Below, piece after piece: positions 9,453-20,185 of a stretch of DNA of 64,000 nt (position 1 is the first letter of the stretch; the number at the start of each line of letters is the position of its first letter). A model generated the notes under the pieces. It was not told the origin of the DNA. It did not search any database and saw only the letters and a list, made by a program, of their open reading frames with translations. The translations under genes were made by a program, and so were the position numbers. Origin of the DNA: Pseudomonas sp. CFBP13508 (GTDB taxonomy: Bacteria; Pseudomonadota; Gammaproteobacteria; Pseudomonadales; Pseudomonadaceae); the NCBI RefSeq assembly GCF_005233515.1, contig NZ_QFZZ01000002.1, positions 62,001 through 126,000 of the forward strand. The letters are read 5' to 3'.

Positions 9453-10142
9453 TCACCCGGCGATATCGCGAATGGCGATCTCGCTCATGATGCGTTCAAG
9501 CACCTGATCGATGGAAAGCTCCGTTGAATCCAGCTGAATCGCGTCGGCCGCCGGCTTGAGCGGGGCTACTGCGCGCTGGGTGTCACGCTCATCGCGTGCA
9601 CGGATCTCATCTAGCAGACTCGACAGACTAACACCCTCGACTTTGCCCTTCAACTGCAAATATCGACGGCGCGCCCGCTCCTCGGCACTGGCGGTGAGGA
9701 AAATCTTCAGTGGTGCATCCGGAAAAACCACCGTGCCCATGTCGCGGCCGTCGGCCACCAGGCCTGGCGCTTCCTGGAAAGCACGCTGGCGCTGCAGCAG
9801 CGCCTCGCGCACAGCGGGCAGCGCAGCCACTTGCGAGGCGCCGGAACCGACGCTTTCGGTGCGGATGACATCACTGACTTCGTCGCCTTCCAGAATGATC
9901 CGCTGCAGCTGACCTTCGGTCGCGGCGATGAACTGCACATCCAGATGAGCGGCCAATGTCTTCAGCAGCTCTTCATTGGTCAGGTCGACGCCATGGTTGT
10001 GCGCAGCAAACGCGAGCAAGCGATAAAGCGCACCGGAATCCAGCAGGTTCCAGCCCAGACGCTTGGCCAGAATCCCGGCGACCGTGCCTTTGCCGGAGCC
10101 GCTTGGCCCATCGATGGTGATGACCGGTGCAATGTTTTTCAC
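9453..10142 (-). CDS. cmk: Cytidylate kinase
   Basis: A 229-residue kinase that phosphorylates CMP and dCMP. It starts with GTG at 10142, and that GTG overlaps the aroA stop (GTGA), a classic coupling. The N-terminal P-loop GPSGSGKGT is at about residues 10-18, followed by [28 protein letters not shown] and [11 protein letters not shown] are typical of bacterial CMP kinases. Length matches the Pseudomonas enzyme. A frame extending upstream to 10226 lies inside aroA and is not the true start. Confidence 0.95.
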   Translation of the reverse strand: MKNIAPVITIDGPSGSGKGTVAGILAKRLGWNLLDSGALYRLLAFAAHNHGVDLTNEELLKTLAAHLDVQFIAATEGQLQRIILEGDEVSDVIRTESVGSGASQVAALPAVREALLQRQRAFQEAPGLVADGRDMGTVVFPDAPLKIFLTASAEERARRRYLQLKGKVEGVSLSSLLDEIRARDERDTQRAVAPLKPAADAIQLDSTELSIDQVLERIMSEIAIRDIAG

Positions 10143-12382
10143 GACTGAGCCTCTTGTGCCACACGAATGCCGACTTGCCCGCACAGCGCGAGGAAGTTGG
10201 GGAACGAGGTCGCGACGTTGGCGCAATCATGGATGCGGATCGGTGCGGTAGCGCGCAACGAGGCAACGCTGAAGGCCATGGCGATACGGTGGTCGCCGTG
10301 CCCGTGCACTTCACCGCCGCCGATCTGGCCGCCGTCGATGATGATGCCGTCCGGGGTCGGTTCGCACTTGACGCCCAGCGCCAGCAAACCGTCCGCCATG
10401 ACCTGAATCCGGTCGGATTCCTTGACCCGCAGCTCTTCGGCGCCGGTCAGCACGGTACGCCCTTCGGCGCACGCAGCCGCAACGAACAGGACCGGGAATT
10501 CGTCGATCGCCAGCGGCACCAGTTCTTGCGGAATCTCGATACCCTTGAGTTTAGCTGCCCGCACGCGCAAGTCAGCCACTGGCTCGCCGCCAACTTCACG
10601 CTGGTTTTCCAGAGTGATATCGGCCCCCATCAAACGCAGGATATCGATCACGCCAGTACGGGTCGGGTTGATGCCGACGTGCTCCAGCACCAGCTCCGAA
10701 CCCTCGGCGATCGAGGCTGCAACCAGGAAGAACGCCGACGACGAGATATCGCCCGGCACTTCGATGTGAGTCGCGGTGAGCTTGCCGCCGGACTCGACCG
10801 AAGCCGTGGCGCCGTCGACGCTGACCGGGTAGCCGAAACCACGCAGCATGCGCTCGGTGTGATCGCGGGTTGGCGCAGGCTCGGTGACGGTGGTCTTGCC
10901 TTCGGCGTAGAGACCGGCGAGCAGCAGGCAGGATTTCACTTGGGCGCTGGCCATCGGCATGGTGTAGGTCAGACCTTTGAGCTTGTGACCACCGCGAATG
11001 GTCATCGGTGGACGACCTTCAGCAGCGGTTTCGATCACGGCGCCCATTTCTCGCAGAGGATTGGCCACGCGATTCATCGGACGCTTCGACAGCGATGCAT
11101 CGCCGGTCAAGGTGCTGTCGAAGTTCTGCGCCGCCAGCAGGCCGGAGAGGAGACGCATCGACGTGCCGGAGTTGCCCAGATAGATCGGGCCAGGCGCAGG
11201 TTTCAGGCCGTGCAGGCCGACACCGTGAATGGTCACGCGGCCGTGGTGCGGGCCTTCGATGACTACGCCCATGTCGCGAAATGCCTGCAAGGTCGCCAGG
11301 GCGTCTTCGCCCTCGAGGAAGCCTTCGACTTCGGTGACGCCTTCGGCCAGCGAGCCGAGCATGATCGAACGGTGGGAAATCGATTTGTCGCCCGGTACGC
11401 GAATCCGACCGGACAGGCGGCCACCAGGTTGAGCCAGGAAGATCAGATCGTTGGAATTCATAGCGTCCACATAGGCCCTGCGGGCCAGGATTTTACTGAA
11501 ATGCTCGCGGGCAACCCGGGCGCGCGTGAAAACGCCCAATAATTGGTGCCCATCCCCTGCATCGACCGCGTCGCGCAAGGCGTCGAGGTCGCTGCGAAAT
11601 GTATCGAGTGTGCGCAGGACAGCCTCGCGGTTGGCGAGGAAGATGTCGTGCCACATCACCGGGTCGCTTCCGGCGATTCTTGTGAAGTCGCGAAAACCAC
11701 CGGCAGCGTAACGGAAGATCTCCAGATTTTCATTGCGCTTGGCCAATGAATCGACCAGACCGAAGGCCAGCAGGTGCGGCAGATGGCTGGTCGCGGCGAG
11801 GACTTCGTCGTGACGCTCGACCTGCATGTGCTCGACATCGGCACCCAATTCACGCCACAGGCGATCGACCACCGCGAGCGCCGCAGGATCGGTCTGCTCG
11901 AGCGGCGTCAGGATCACCTTGTGCCGGCGGAATAGCTCGGCATTCGAGGCTTCCACCCCACTCTGCTCGGAACCGGCAATCGGGTGCCCGGGGACGAAGC
12001 GCGCCGGCATGCCGCCAAACGCCTCGGTCGCCGCGCGCACCACGTTGCCCTTGGCACTGCCGACATCCGTAAGAATCGCCTGCCCCAGATCCATGACAGC
12101 CAGGCGCGCGAGCAGCTTTTCCATTGCCAGAATCGGCACCGCCAGCTGAATCACATCGGCACCGACGCAAGCCGCCGCCAAGTCGTCTTCGCAGCGATCG
12201 ACCACACCCAATTCGACCGCGAGCTTGCGCGATTGCGGATCCAGATCGACGCCGACCACTTCACGGCACAGGCCGCTTTCTCGCAAACCCTTGGCAAACG
12301 AACCACCGATCAACCCCAGACCGACCACCACGAGGCGACCGATCATAGGTGCAGCAGGTTGCAGCGCAGTGACATCAACCAC
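10139..12382 (-). CDS. tyrA-aroA: Prephenate dehydrogenase / EPSP synthase fusion
   Basis: A 747-residue bifunctional protein. Residues 1-300 are an NAD-dependent prephenate dehydrogenase ([29 protein letters not shown]) for tyrosine synthesis. From about 310 it is EPSP synthase, which makes 5-enolpyruvylshikimate-3-phosphate. It has the PGDKSISHR substrate loop near 332, [10 protein letters not shown], and an [15 protein letters not shown] region with KESDRI near the end. This fusion is known in pseudomonads. The start overlaps the hisC end by 8 bp and the stop overlaps the cmk start by 4 bp, so it is a central member of the supraoperon. Confidence 0.95.
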   Translation of the reverse strand: MVDVTALQPAAPMIGRLVVVGLGLIGGSFAKGLRESGLCREVVGVDLDPQSRKLAVELGVVDRCEDDLAAACVGADVIQLAVPILAMEKLLARLAVMDLGQAILTDVGSAKGNVVRAATEAFGGMPARFVPGHPIAGSEQSGVEASNAELFRRHKVILTPLEQTDPAALAVVDRLWRELGADVEHMQVERHDEVLAATSHLPHLLAFGLVDSLAKRNENLEIFRYAAGGFRDFTRIAGSDPVMWHDIFLANREAVLRTLDTFRSDLDALRDAVDAGDGHQLLGVFTRARVAREHFSKILARRAYVDAMNSNDLIFLAQPGGRLSGRIRVPGDKSISHRSIMLGSLAEGVTEVEGFLEGEDALATLQAFRDMGVVIEGPHHGRVTIHGVGLHGLKPAPGPIYLGNSGTSMRLLSGLLAAQNFDSTLTGDASLSKRPMNRVANPLREMGAVIETAAEGRPPMTIRGGHKLKGLTYTMPMASAQVKSCLLLAGLYAEGKTTVTEPAPTRDHTERMLRGFGYPVSVDGATASVESGGKLTATHIEVPGDISSSAFFLVAASIAEGSELVLEHVGINPTRTGVIDILRLMGADITLENQREVGGEPVADLRVRAAKLKGIEIPQELVPLAIDEFPVLFVAAACAEGRTVLTGAEELRVKESDRIQVMADGLLALGVKCEPTPDGIIIDGGQIGGGEVHGHGDHRIAMAFSVASLRATAPIRIHDCANVATSFPNFLALCGQVGIRVAQEAQS

Positions 12383-13487
12383 GAGCCAGAACCTTGCGCA
12401 GCGCCTCGAGGAAACGGCTGTTTTCTGCCGGCAGACCGATGGTCACGCGCAAGTGGTTCGGCATGCCGTAATTGGCCACCGGACGCACGATCACGCCTTC
12501 GCGCAGCAAGCCTTGGAAGACCGGCGCCGCGACCTGGCCAAGATCGACGCAGATGAAGTTGCCTTTGGACTCGATCCAGCTCAGTCCCAGCTCACGGAAA
12601 CCCGCCTGCAACTGCTGCATTCCGGATTCGTTGAGCTGACGGCTTTGCGCCAGATATTCCTCGTCCTTCAGCGCCGCACACGCCGCCGCCAGCGCGAGGC
12701 TGTTGACGTTGAATGGCTGACGAACGCGGTTCAGCACGTCCGCCACCACAGGCGTCGACAAGCCATAACCGACGCGCAGCGCGGCCAGGCCATAGGCCTT
12801 GGAGAAGGTGCGCGACACCAGCAGGTTCGGGTACGCCGCGAGGAAGTCGAGACCGTCCGGCAAATCACTGCCTTCGGCGTACTCGATGTAAGCCTCGTCG
12901 AGGACTACCAGCACATGCTCGGGAACATCTTGCAGGAACTCATCCAGCGCTTCAGCGCCGAACCAGGTGCCGGTCGGGTTGTTCGGGTTGGCGATGAACA
13001 CCACGCGGGTGTTGGCATCGATGGCCGCAAGCATCGCCGGCAGGTCATGACCCCAGTCTTTGGCTGGAACGACTTTGGCCTGCGCACCGACAGCTTGGGT
13101 AGCAATCGGATATACGGCGAAAGCGTGCTCACTGAACACCGCATTCAGGCCCGGCGCCAGATAGGCACGCGCAACCAGTTCAAGAATATCGTTGGAGCCG
13201 TTGCCCAGCGTGACCTGATTCAGCTCGACGCGGCACTGCTCGGCCAGCAGCGATTTCAGAGCGAAACCATTGCCGTCGGGGTAACGGGTCAGCTCGGCCA
13301 GCTCTTCGCGAATCGCCGCCAGCGCCTTTGGACTGGCGCCCAGCGGGTTTTCGTTGCTCGCCAGTTTGACGATTTTTGCCGGATCCAGATCCAGCTCGCG
13401 CGCCAGTTCGTCCACAGGCTTGCCCGGAACGTACGGCGAAAGTTGTTGCACGCCCGGCTGTGCCAGAGCGAGGAAGTTGCCACTCAT
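12375..13487 (-). CDS. hisC: Histidinol-phosphate / aromatic aminotransferase
   Basis: A 370-residue fold-type I PLP enzyme. It has SNENPLGASP near residue 40, NPNNPTGTWF near 168, VVLDEAYIEYA near 192 and the Schiff-base lysine in SRTFSKAYGLAALRVGYG near 230. The position between pheA and tyrA suggests that it mainly transaminates prephenate or phenylpyruvate-type acids in this operon (the hisC2 or hisH-b type), while a second hisC in the histidine operon would be expected elsewhere. It is 13 bp downstream of pheA. Confidence 0.93.
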   Translation of the reverse strand: MSGNFLALAQPGVQQLSPYVPGKPVDELARELDLDPAKIVKLASNENPLGASPKALAAIREELAELTRYPDGNGFALKSLLAEQCRVELNQVTLGNGSNDILELVARAYLAPGLNAVFSEHAFAVYPIATQAVGAQAKVVPAKDWGHDLPAMLAAIDANTRVVFIANPNNPTGTWFGAEALDEFLQDVPEHVLVVLDEAYIEYAEGSDLPDGLDFLAAYPNLLVSRTFSKAYGLAALRVGYGLSTPVVADVLNRVRQPFNVNSLALAAACAALKDEEYLAQSRQLNESGMQQLQAGFRELGLSWIESKGNFICVDLGQVAAPVFQGLLREGVIVRPVANYGMPNHLRVTIGLPAENSRFLEALRKVLARG

Positions 13488-13500
13488 TTGCTACCGCCCC

Positions 13501-14595
13501 TTAGAGAACTGCTTTCGGGTAGGAACCCAGCACTTTGAGTGCTACTGCTTCCTGACTGATCTTTTCCAGCACACCTTTGATCAACGGATCGCGGTGGTGG
13601 CCGACGAAGTCGATGAAGAACACGTAGGTCCATTTGCCGCTGCGCGACGGTCGGGTTTCGATGCGGGTCAGGTCGATGCCATTGTCGTGGAACGGCACCA
13701 GCAGCTCATGAAGTGCGCCGGGCTTGTTGCTCATCGACACGATGATCGAGGTCTTGTCGTCGCCGGTCGGCGGCACTTCCTGGTTACCGATCATCAGGAA
13801 GCGCGTGGAGTTGTCCGGACGATCTTCGATCTTCTCGGCCAGGCGCGTCAGGCCGTACAGCCCCGCCGCCATGTCGCCAGCAATGGCCGCCGAATTCCAC
13901 TCACCCTTGACCCGTTTGGCCGCTTCGGCGTTGCTCGACACCGCGACGCGTTCGACATTCGGGTAATGCGCGTCCAGCCACTTGCGGCACTGGGCCAGCG
14001 ACTGCGCGTGGGAATAGATGCGACTGATGCTGTCGGTCTTGGTGTTTTCGCCGACCAGCAGATGATGGTGGATGCGCAGCTCGACTTCGCCACAGATCAC
14101 CATGTCGTGTTCGAGAAAGCTGTCCAGCGTGTGGTTGACCGCGCCTTCGGTGGAGTTTTCCACCGGCACCACGCCGAAATTCACCGCACCGGCGGCGACT
14201 TCACGGAACACTTCGTCGATCGCCGCCATCGGCTTGCTGATCACCGCGTGACCGAAGTGTTTCATCGCTGCCGCTTGGGTGAAGGTACCTTCAGGGCCGA
14301 GGTACGCCACTTTCAGTGGCTGCTCCAGTGCCAGGCACGACGACATGATTTCGCGGAACAGCCGCGCCATCTCTTCGTTGCCCAGCGGCCCCTGGTTGCG
14401 CTCCATCACACGCTTGAGCACCTGAGCTTCGCGCTCGGGACGATAGAACACCGGCACTTCGCCTTCGGCCAGCGAGGCCATCTTCACGCGGGCGACTTCC
14501 TGGGCGCAACGCGCACGCTCACTGATCAGCTCGAGGACTTTGGTGTCCAGAGCGTCGATGCGAACGCGCAGTGCCTTGAGTTCTTGCTCGGACAT
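13501..14595 (-). CDS. pheA: Chorismate mutase / prephenate dehydratase (P-protein)
   Basis: A 364-residue bifunctional enzyme of phenylalanine synthesis. Residues 1-90 form an AroQ chorismate mutase (LRVRIDALDTKVLELISERARCA). Residues 95-275 form the dehydratase (VAYLGPEGTFTQAA, VPVENSTEGAVN, and NSTRFLMIG near 260). Residues 285-360 form a C-terminal ACT domain with KPGALHELL and ESRPS-like TRIETRPS, the phenylalanine feedback site. The ATG overlaps the serC stop by one base (TGATG), so translation is coupled. Confidence 0.96.
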   Translation of the reverse strand: MSEQELKALRVRIDALDTKVLELISERARCAQEVARVKMASLAEGEVPVFYRPEREAQVLKRVMERNQGPLGNEEMARLFREIMSSCLALEQPLKVAYLGPEGTFTQAAAMKHFGHAVISKPMAAIDEVFREVAAGAVNFGVVPVENSTEGAVNHTLDSFLEHDMVICGEVELRIHHHLLVGENTKTDSISRIYSHAQSLAQCRKWLDAHYPNVERVAVSSNAEAAKRVKGEWNSAAIAGDMAAGLYGLTRLAEKIEDRPDNSTRFLMIGNQEVPPTGDDKTSIIVSMSNKPGALHELLVPFHDNGIDLTRIETRPSRSGKWTYVFFIDFVGHHRDPLIKGVLEKISQEAVALKVLGSYPKAVL

Positions 14596-15686
14596 CAGCC
14601 GTGTTCCTTCTCGAATTCCGCCATGTACGCCACCAGCGCGTTGACCGCGGTGATGTCGACGGCGTTGTAGATGGAGGCGCGCATGCCGCCCACCGAACGG
14701 TGGCCCTTGAGGTTGAGCAGGCCGCGCTCGTCGGCACCGGCGAGGAACGGCTTGTCCAGACGATCGTCAGCCAGACGGAACGGCACGTTCATCCACGAGC
14801 GATCCGACTTGTTGATCGGGTTGCTGTAGAGGCCGCTGGCATCGATGAAGTCGTACAGGGTGCGTTGCTTGACGTCGTTGAGTTTGGCAATCGCTTCGAC
14901 GCCGCCCTGCTCTTTCAGCCACTGGAACACCAGACCGGACAAGTACCAGGCCAGCGTCGGCGGGGTGTTGTACATCGAACCGTTATCAGCCGCGACCTTG
15001 TAGTTGAGCATGGTCGGGCACAGCGAGCGGGCCTTGCCGAGCAGGTCTTCGCGGATGATGTTGACGACGATGCCGCTCGGGCCGATGTTCTTCTGCGCGC
15101 CGGCGTAGATCATGCCGAAACGCGAGATGTCGACCGGGCGCGAGAGGATGTCCGAAGACATATCGGCGACCAGCGGCACGTCACCGGTTTGCGGGATCCA
15201 CTGGAATTCCAGACCGCCGATGGTTTCGTTCGGCGCGTAGTGAACGTAAGCGGCGTCTTTCGACAGGTTCCACTCGTTCTGGCCGGGGATGGCGAAATAG
15301 TCGTAAGGCTTGGCAGTGGCAGCAACGTTGACGTGGCCGTAGCGCGAGGCTTCTTCGATGGCTTTCTGCGACCAGATACCGGTGTCGATGTAGTCGGCCG
15401 AGCCGCCTTCCGGCAACAGGTTCAGCGGGATCTGCGCGAACTGTTGGCTGGCGCCACCCTGGAGGAACAGCACTTTGTAGTTCGACGGGATATTCAGCAG
15501 GTCACGCAGATCCTGCTCGGCCTGGGTGGCGATGGACACGAACTCATCGCTGCGATGGCTCATTTCCATGACCGACAGACCCTTGCCGTGCCAATCAAGG
15601 AGTTCACCCTGGGCGCGCTGCAGGACAGCTTCAGGCAGCGCCGCCGGACCGGCGCAGAAGTTATAGGCTCGCTTGCTCACATCCAA
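14595..15686 (-). CDS. serC: Phosphoserine aminotransferase
   Basis: A 363-residue PLP enzyme that converts 3-phosphohydroxypyruvate to phosphoserine and also serves pyridoxal synthesis. RAYNFCAGPAALPE is at the start, GGASQQFAQIP near 80, and PLP lysine in GAQKNIGPSG near 197. Two starts are possible: ATG at 15686 (MDVSKRAY) or GTG at 15680 (SKRAY), the latter matching the usual family N-terminus. Neither has a strong ribosome site. It begins about 225 bp after the gyrA stop, across a REP pair and a weak terminator. Confidence 0.95.
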   Translation of the reverse strand: MDVSKRAYNFCAGPAALPEAVLQRAQGELLDWHGKGLSVMEMSHRSDEFVSIATQAEQDLRDLLNIPSNYKVLFLQGGASQQFAQIPLNLLPEGGSADYIDTGIWSQKAIEEASRYGHVNVAATAKPYDYFAIPGQNEWNLSKDAAYVHYAPNETIGGLEFQWIPQTGDVPLVADMSSDILSRPVDISRFGMIYAGAQKNIGPSGIVVNIIREDLLGKARSLCPTMLNYKVAADNGSMYNTPPTLAWYLSGLVFQWLKEQGGVEAIAKLNDVKQRTLYDFIDASGLYSNPINKSDRSWMNVPFRLADDRLDKPFLAGADERGLLNLKGHRSVGGMRASIYNAVDITAVNALVAYMAEFEKEHG

Positions 15687-15740
15687 TCTCGCTCTGATTT
15701 GGTGGTATCACGCAATAAATCACACTACCGATCAACATGG

Positions 15741-15835
15741 CCCTGTGGGAGCGAGCCTGCTCGCGAATGCATCACCGCGGTGCTTCAGAGGTACCGCAGC
15801 GCCTGCTTTCGCGAGCAGGCTCGCTCCCACAGGGG
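15741..15835. repeat. Inverted REP pair (REPIN), GTGGGAGCGAGCCTGCTCGC family
   Basis: Two oppositely oriented copies of the Pseudomonas REP core (15745-15767 and 15808-15830), with CCCTGTGGG/CCCACAGGG outer ends and about 40 bp between them. It lies between serC and gyrA and can form a long hairpin in the read-through RNA. Confidence 0.9.
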
Positions 15836-15863
15836 ATCTCCATGATGTCGAAAATTCATACCG

Positions 15864-15900
15864 GACAAATAACAAGGGGGCGAATTCTCATCCGCCCCCT
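15864..15900 (-). terminator. gyrA downstream hairpin (weak terminator)
   Basis: An 8-bp perfect stem AGGGGGCG/CGCCCCCT (15875-15900) with a 10-base loop, starting 12 bases after the gyrA stop. The following minus-strand bases (TTGTTATTTG) are T-rich but not a pure T run, so read-through into serC is likely. Confidence 0.6.
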
Positions 15901-15911
15901 CGTTTGTCCGC

Positions 15912-18566
15912 TTATTCCTGCGGTTCTTCGTCTGCTGCGGCGTCGAGTTGCTGGTCGTCTGCGGCCTCGTCGATACCGACGGTGCCTGCGATTTCCTCGC
16001 CCTCTTCACCTTCGAGCTCTTCGCCTTCGATTTCCGAAGGCTCCTGAACCCGCTCCAGCCCGACCAGGGTTTCATCCTTGGCCAGCTTGATCAGCGTCAC
16101 GCCCTGTGTGTTACGACCCAGGCTCGACACTTCGTCGACACGGGTACGCACCAGAGTGCCCTGATCGGAGATCAGCATGATTTCTTCGCCGTCGAGCACC
16201 TGCACCGCGCCGACCAGACGGCCGTTGCGCTCGTTGCTGACCATGGCGATCACGCCCTGACCGCCACGCTTGTACTCAGGGAACTCGGTGATCGCGGTGC
16301 GCTTGCCATAACCACGCGCCGAAGCGGTGAGGATCTGGCTGCCTTCTTCCGGGATCAGCATGGAAATCAGCTTCTGCCCTTCCGGCAGACGCATGCCGCG
16401 CACACCGCGAGCGGTACGGCCCATGGCACGCACGTCGGACTCTTTGAAACGGGTGACCTTGCCGCCGTCGGAGAACAGCATCACTTCGCGCTCACCATCG
16501 GTGATGGCCGCAGAGATCAGCACGTCGCCTTCGTCCAGTTCCAGCGCGATCAGACCGACGCTGCGCTGACGGCTGAAGGATTCCAGCGGGGTCTTCTTCA
16601 CGGTGCCGTTGGCGGTGGCCATGAAGATGTAGTGACCTTCGGTGTATTCCTCGACCGGCAGCATGGTGGTGATGTATTCACCGTCATCCAGCGGCAGCAG
16701 ATTGACCAGCGGACGACCACGGGCCGCGCGGGATGCTTCCGGAATCTCGTAGGTCTTGAGCCAGTACACCTTGCCCTTGCTGGAGAACAGCAGCAGCGTG
16801 GTGTGGCTGTTGGCGACCAGCAGGTGAGCGATGTAGTCCTCGTCCTTGACGCCGGTAGCCGATTTGCCTTTGCCGCCACGACGCTGAGCCTGGTACGCAG
16901 CCAGCGGCTGGGTCTTGGCGTAGCCACCGTGGGAGATGGTCACGACGCGCTCTTCTTCCGGGATCATGTCGCCCAGGGTCAGGTCGAGACGGGCATCGAG
17001 AATTTCGGTGCGGCGCACGTCGCCGTATTCGGCGCGGATCACTTCCAGCTCTTCGCGGATTACTTCCATCAGGCGCACAGCGCTGTTGAGGATGCGGATC
17101 AGCTCGCCGATCTGGTTGAGGATCTCTTGATACTCGGCCAGCAGCTTCTCGTGCTCCAGACCGGTCAGACGGTGCAGGCGCAATTCCAGAATCGCTTGCG
17201 CCTGTTCTGGCGAAAGGAAGTACTTGCCTTCGCGCAGGCCATATTGCGGATCGAGGTTTTCCGGACGGCACGAATCGGCACCGGCACGTTCAACCATCGC
17301 CACCACAGCCGAGGATTCCCAAGGCGTGCTGATCAGCGCTTCCTTGGCTTCCGACGGTGTTGGCGAAGCCTTGATCAGGGCGATTACCGGATCGATGTTC
17401 GACAGCGCAACAGCCTGACCTTCGAGAATGTGCCCGCGCTCGCGCGCCTTGCGCAGTTCGAACACGGTACGACGGGTGACCACTTCGCGACGGTGACGGA
17501 CGAAGGCTTCCAGCAGATCCTTGAGGTTAAGGATGCGCGGGCGGCCGTCGATCAGCGCGACGATGTTGATGCCGAATACCGATTGCAGCTGGGTCTGGGC
17601 GTAGAGGTTGTTGAGGATCACCTCAGGCACTTCGCCGCGACGCAGTTCGATCACGACGCGCATACCGTCCTTGTCGGACTCGTCGCGCAGCTCAGTTATG
17701 CCTTCGAGCTTCTTCTCTTTGACCAGCTCGGCGATCTTCTCGATCAGACGCGCCTTGTTCAGCTGGTAAGGCAGCTCGGTGATGACGATCTGCTGACGGC
17801 CACCGACCTTGTCGATGTCTTCGATGATCGAGCGGGCACGCATGTAAATGCGCCCGCGACCGGTGCGGTAGGCTTCGATGATGCCGGCGCGACCGTTGAT
17901 GATCGCAGCCGTCGGGAAGTCCGGACCGGGAATGTATTGCATCAGCTCATCGACGGTCAGCTCAGGGTTGTCGATGAGGGCCAGGCAACCGTCGATGACT
18001 TCACCGAGGTTGTGCGGCGGAATGTTGGTCGCCATGCCTACGGCGATACCGCTGGAACCGTTGACCAGCAGGTTCGGCACGCGGGTCGGCATGACTGCCG
18101 GGATCAGTTCGGTACCGTCGTAGTTCGGCACCCAGTCCACGGTTTCCTTGTGCAGGTCAGCCAGCAGCTCGTGCGCCAGCTTGGTCATGCGCACTTCGGT
18201 GTATCGCATGGCCGCAGCGTTGTCGCCGTCGACCGAACCGAAGTTGCCCTGACCGTCGACCAGCAGGTAGCGCAGGGAGAAAGGCTGGGCCATACGAACG
18301 ATGGTGTCGTACACGGCAGTGTCACCGTGCGGGTGATACTTACCGATCACGTCGCCGACGACACGGGCAGATTTCTTGTACGGCTTGTTGTAGTCGTTGC
18401 CCAGCTCGCTCATCGCGAACAGTACGCGACGGTGCACGGGCTTGAGGCCATCGCGCGCATCCGGCAGTGCACGGCCGACGATCACGCTCATTGCGTAGTC
18501 GAGGTAGGACTGTTTCAGCTCGTCTTCGATATTGACCGGGAGGATTTCTTTGGCCAGTTCGCCCAT
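15912..18566 (-). CDS. gyrA: DNA gyrase subunit A
   Basis: An 884-residue type II topoisomerase subunit from ATG at 18566 ([17 protein letters not shown]). A longer frame to 18650 lacks support. The catalytic Tyr122 sits in [10 protein letters not shown]. The quinolone-resistance region reads [10 protein letters not shown], with Thr83 and Asp87, the normal susceptible pattern of pseudomonads. The C-terminal half has the beta-pinwheel with a GyrA-box-like QRRGGKG, and the tail is very acidic. The gene heads the serC-pheA-hisC-tyrA::aroA block. AAGGA lies about 12 bases before the start. Confidence 0.97.
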   Translation of the reverse strand: MGELAKEILPVNIEDELKQSYLDYAMSVIVGRALPDARDGLKPVHRRVLFAMSELGNDYNKPYKKSARVVGDVIGKYHPHGDTAVYDTIVRMAQPFSLRYLLVDGQGNFGSVDGDNAAAMRYTEVRMTKLAHELLADLHKETVDWVPNYDGTELIPAVMPTRVPNLLVNGSSGIAVGMATNIPPHNLGEVIDGCLALIDNPELTVDELMQYIPGPDFPTAAIINGRAGIIEAYRTGRGRIYMRARSIIEDIDKVGGRQQIVITELPYQLNKARLIEKIAELVKEKKLEGITELRDESDKDGMRVVIELRRGEVPEVILNNLYAQTQLQSVFGINIVALIDGRPRILNLKDLLEAFVRHRREVVTRRTVFELRKARERGHILEGQAVALSNIDPVIALIKASPTPSEAKEALISTPWESSAVVAMVERAGADSCRPENLDPQYGLREGKYFLSPEQAQAILELRLHRLTGLEHEKLLAEYQEILNQIGELIRILNSAVRLMEVIREELEVIRAEYGDVRRTEILDARLDLTLGDMIPEEERVVTISHGGYAKTQPLAAYQAQRRGGKGKSATGVKDEDYIAHLLVANSHTTLLLFSSKGKVYWLKTYEIPEASRAARGRPLVNLLPLDDGEYITTMLPVEEYTEGHYIFMATANGTVKKTPLESFSRQRSVGLIALELDEGDVLISAAITDGEREVMLFSDGGKVTRFKESDVRAMGRTARGVRGMRLPEGQKLISMLIPEEGSQILTASARGYGKRTAITEFPEYKRGGQGVIAMVSNERNGRLVGAVQVLDGEEIMLISDQGTLVRTRVDEVSSLGRNTQGVTLIKLAKDETLVGLERVQEPSEIEGEELEGEEGEEIAGTVGIDEAADDQQLDAAADEEPQE

Positions 18567-18899
18567 GAGAAGCCTGATTCCTTTTTCTGGTGAAACTTCG
18601 TCATATCCATGTGGGAGCAACGAAGCTCGTCGGGGCCGGCCGAGTGCCATGCGCCGACTTACGACAAATCAACATTGGATCGCGGATTTGCGCAGTAAAG
18701 ACAGCTCCGTGGAGCCGCCTCGGAAAACGCCGGATGTTATCACAAAGGCCGCCACGCACCTATCCCCCAGATGCGCATGGAGCATAGTTAGTTGACCGAT
18801 GACAGGCTTGAGGGGGACGACAGAAGCTCAGAGCTTGGTTGAATGCAGAATTGAGGCTTGGTTTGGGGATGTTTATTGACTTTTAGGGCCTCAAACACC
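18567..18899. other. gyrA upstream region
   Basis: This 333-bp stretch between the gyrA start and a REP element holds no credible gene. It should contain the gyrA promoter. A GATAACAT block on the minus strand near 18735 is a possible -10, but no matching -35 was convincing. Confidence 0.5.
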
Positions 18900-18985
18900 T
18901 GTAGGAGCTGCCGAAGGCTGCGATCTTTTGATCCTGACCTGTAAAAAGCAAGATCAAAAGATCGCAGCCTTCGGCAGCTCCTACA
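18900..18985. repeat. Inverted REP pair, GTAGGAGCTGCCGAAGGCTGCGATC family
   Basis: Two inverted copies of the TGTAGGAGCTGCCGAAGGCT element with TTTTGATC inner arms, about 16 bp apart, just downstream of mtnA. The same family recurs at 39150-39219 and as a decayed pair at 53396-53478. Confidence 0.9.
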
Positions 18986-19000
18986 TTGAGAATCACCGCA

Positions 19001-20077
19001 TCAATGCAGGCGCTTGCGGCACATCAGCTGGGCCATTTTCGCGGTGTCCGGGCGTTCGACGATGCCTTTTTCGGTGACGATCGCATCGATCAGATCCGCC
19101 GGGGTGACATCAAACACCGGGTTGAACGCTTCAACATCGGCACCGACGCGTTTACCGCCGACTTCGAGCAGTTCGGCGCCATCACGTTCTTCGATCGGGA
19201 TGTCATCGCCGCTGGCGAGGTTCATGTCGATGGTCGAACTTGGCGCCACGACCATGAAGCGCACGCCGTGGTGCATGGCGTTGACTGCCAGTTGGTAGGT
19301 GCCGATCTTGTTCGCCACGTCGCCATTGGCGGTGATGCGGTCGGCGCCGACGATCACCCAGGTCACGCCTTTGGTTTTCATGATGTGCGCGGCGGCGGAG
19401 TCGGCGTTCAGGGTCACCGGGATGCCTTCGTTGGCCAGTTCCCACGCGGTCAGGCGCGAGCCTTGCAGCCACGGCCGGGTTTCATCGGCGTAAACGCGCT
19501 CGACCATGCCTTCTATATAAGCAGCGCGGATCACCCCCAGCGCAGTACCGAACCCGCCGGTGGCCAGCGCGCCGGTATTGCAATGGGTCAGGATGGCTTG
19601 AGCGTTGCCCTGATGCTTGCGAATCAGATCGACACCAAGCTGCGCCATGGTCAGGTTGGCTTCGCGGTCGCTTTGGTGAATGGCGATGGCCTCGGCCTCC
19701 AGCGCGGCCAGCGGATCGGCCTTGCTTTTCAGGCGATCCAGGCGATCGTGCATGCGCCCCAGCGCCCAGAACAGATTGACCGCGGTCGGACGCGAATCGG
19801 CCAACAGCGCGAAATCCTCTTCCAGCGCCGCGTACCAGTCGCCGCCCTCGGCAATCCGCGCCCGCGCTGCGAGGACGATGCCATAGGCCGCGCTGATACC
19901 GATGGCCGGTGCGCCACGCACGACCATCGAGCGAATCGCTTCGGCCACACCAGCGGCGCTGGTGTAGGCGATCCAGGTTTCCTCGAACGGCAAAATACGC
20001 TGATCCAGCAGGTGCAGCGCGCCATCACGCCAATCGATGGCCTTTACTTTCTCCGCAGCCAACAGTCGATCGCGCAT
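19001..20077 (-). CDS. mtnA: S-methyl-5-thioribose-1-phosphate isomerase
   Basis: A 358-residue enzyme of methionine salvage that converts methylthioribose-1-phosphate to methylthioribulose-1-phosphate. It has [14 protein letters not shown] near 55, catalytic Cys in [18 protein letters not shown] near 160, and catalytic Asp in [19 protein letters not shown] near 240. ATG at 20077 ([11 protein letters not shown]) follows a GGGGTGTGGG purine stretch. An ATG 18 bases upstream has no ribosome site. It is divergent from the MTA deaminase gene. The two enzymes act in the same salvage route. Confidence 0.95.
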   Translation of the reverse strand: MRDRLLAAEKVKAIDWRDGALHLLDQRILPFEETWIAYTSAAGVAEAIRSMVVRGAPAIGISAAYGIVLAARARIAEGGDWYAALEEDFALLADSRPTAVNLFWALGRMHDRLDRLKSKADPLAALEAEAIAIHQSDREANLTMAQLGVDLIRKHQGNAQAILTHCNTGALATGGFGTALGVIRAAYIEGMVERVYADETRPWLQGSRLTAWELANEGIPVTLNADSAAAHIMKTKGVTWVIVGADRITANGDVANKIGTYQLAVNAMHHGVRFMVVAPSSTIDMNLASGDDIPIEERDGAELLEVGGKRVGADVEAFNPVFDVTPADLIDAIVTEKGIVERPDTAKMAQLMCRKRLH

Positions 20078-20110
20078 CCCACACCCCGCACTCATGAACA
20101 AAAGCCGCCG

Positions 20111-20148
20111 ATTATAGCGATCCCCCCGCGAAGACGCTCGGGTATACT
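20111..20148. promoter_or_regulatory. Divergent -10 elements between mtnA and the MTA deaminase gene
   Basis: The 108-bp divergent gap contains TATAAT on the minus strand (20116-20111), 34 bases before the mtnA start, and TATACT on the plus strand (20143-20148), 37 bases before the deaminase start. Matching -35 boxes are poor for both, so activity of either is inferred. Confidence 0.4.
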
Positions 20149-20185
20149 TCGCCATCCTTTACAAAAGCACTGGAACCGACCTTCG

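Noticed and set aside
17900..18330. Quinolone-resistance mutation at GyrA Thr83
   Set aside because: Thr83 with Asp87 is the normal state in Pseudomonas, so it is not evidence of resistance.
15948..18593. An 881-codon open frame antisense to gyrA
   Set aside because: GC-rich Pseudomonas genes with strong codon bias leave long open frames on the opposite strand. gyrA is certain, and the antisense protein has no recognisable domain.
18986..20185. The first 400 codons of a frame fused to the MTA deaminase
   Set aside because: Runs antisense through mtnA. The deaminase family N-terminus begins at 20186.
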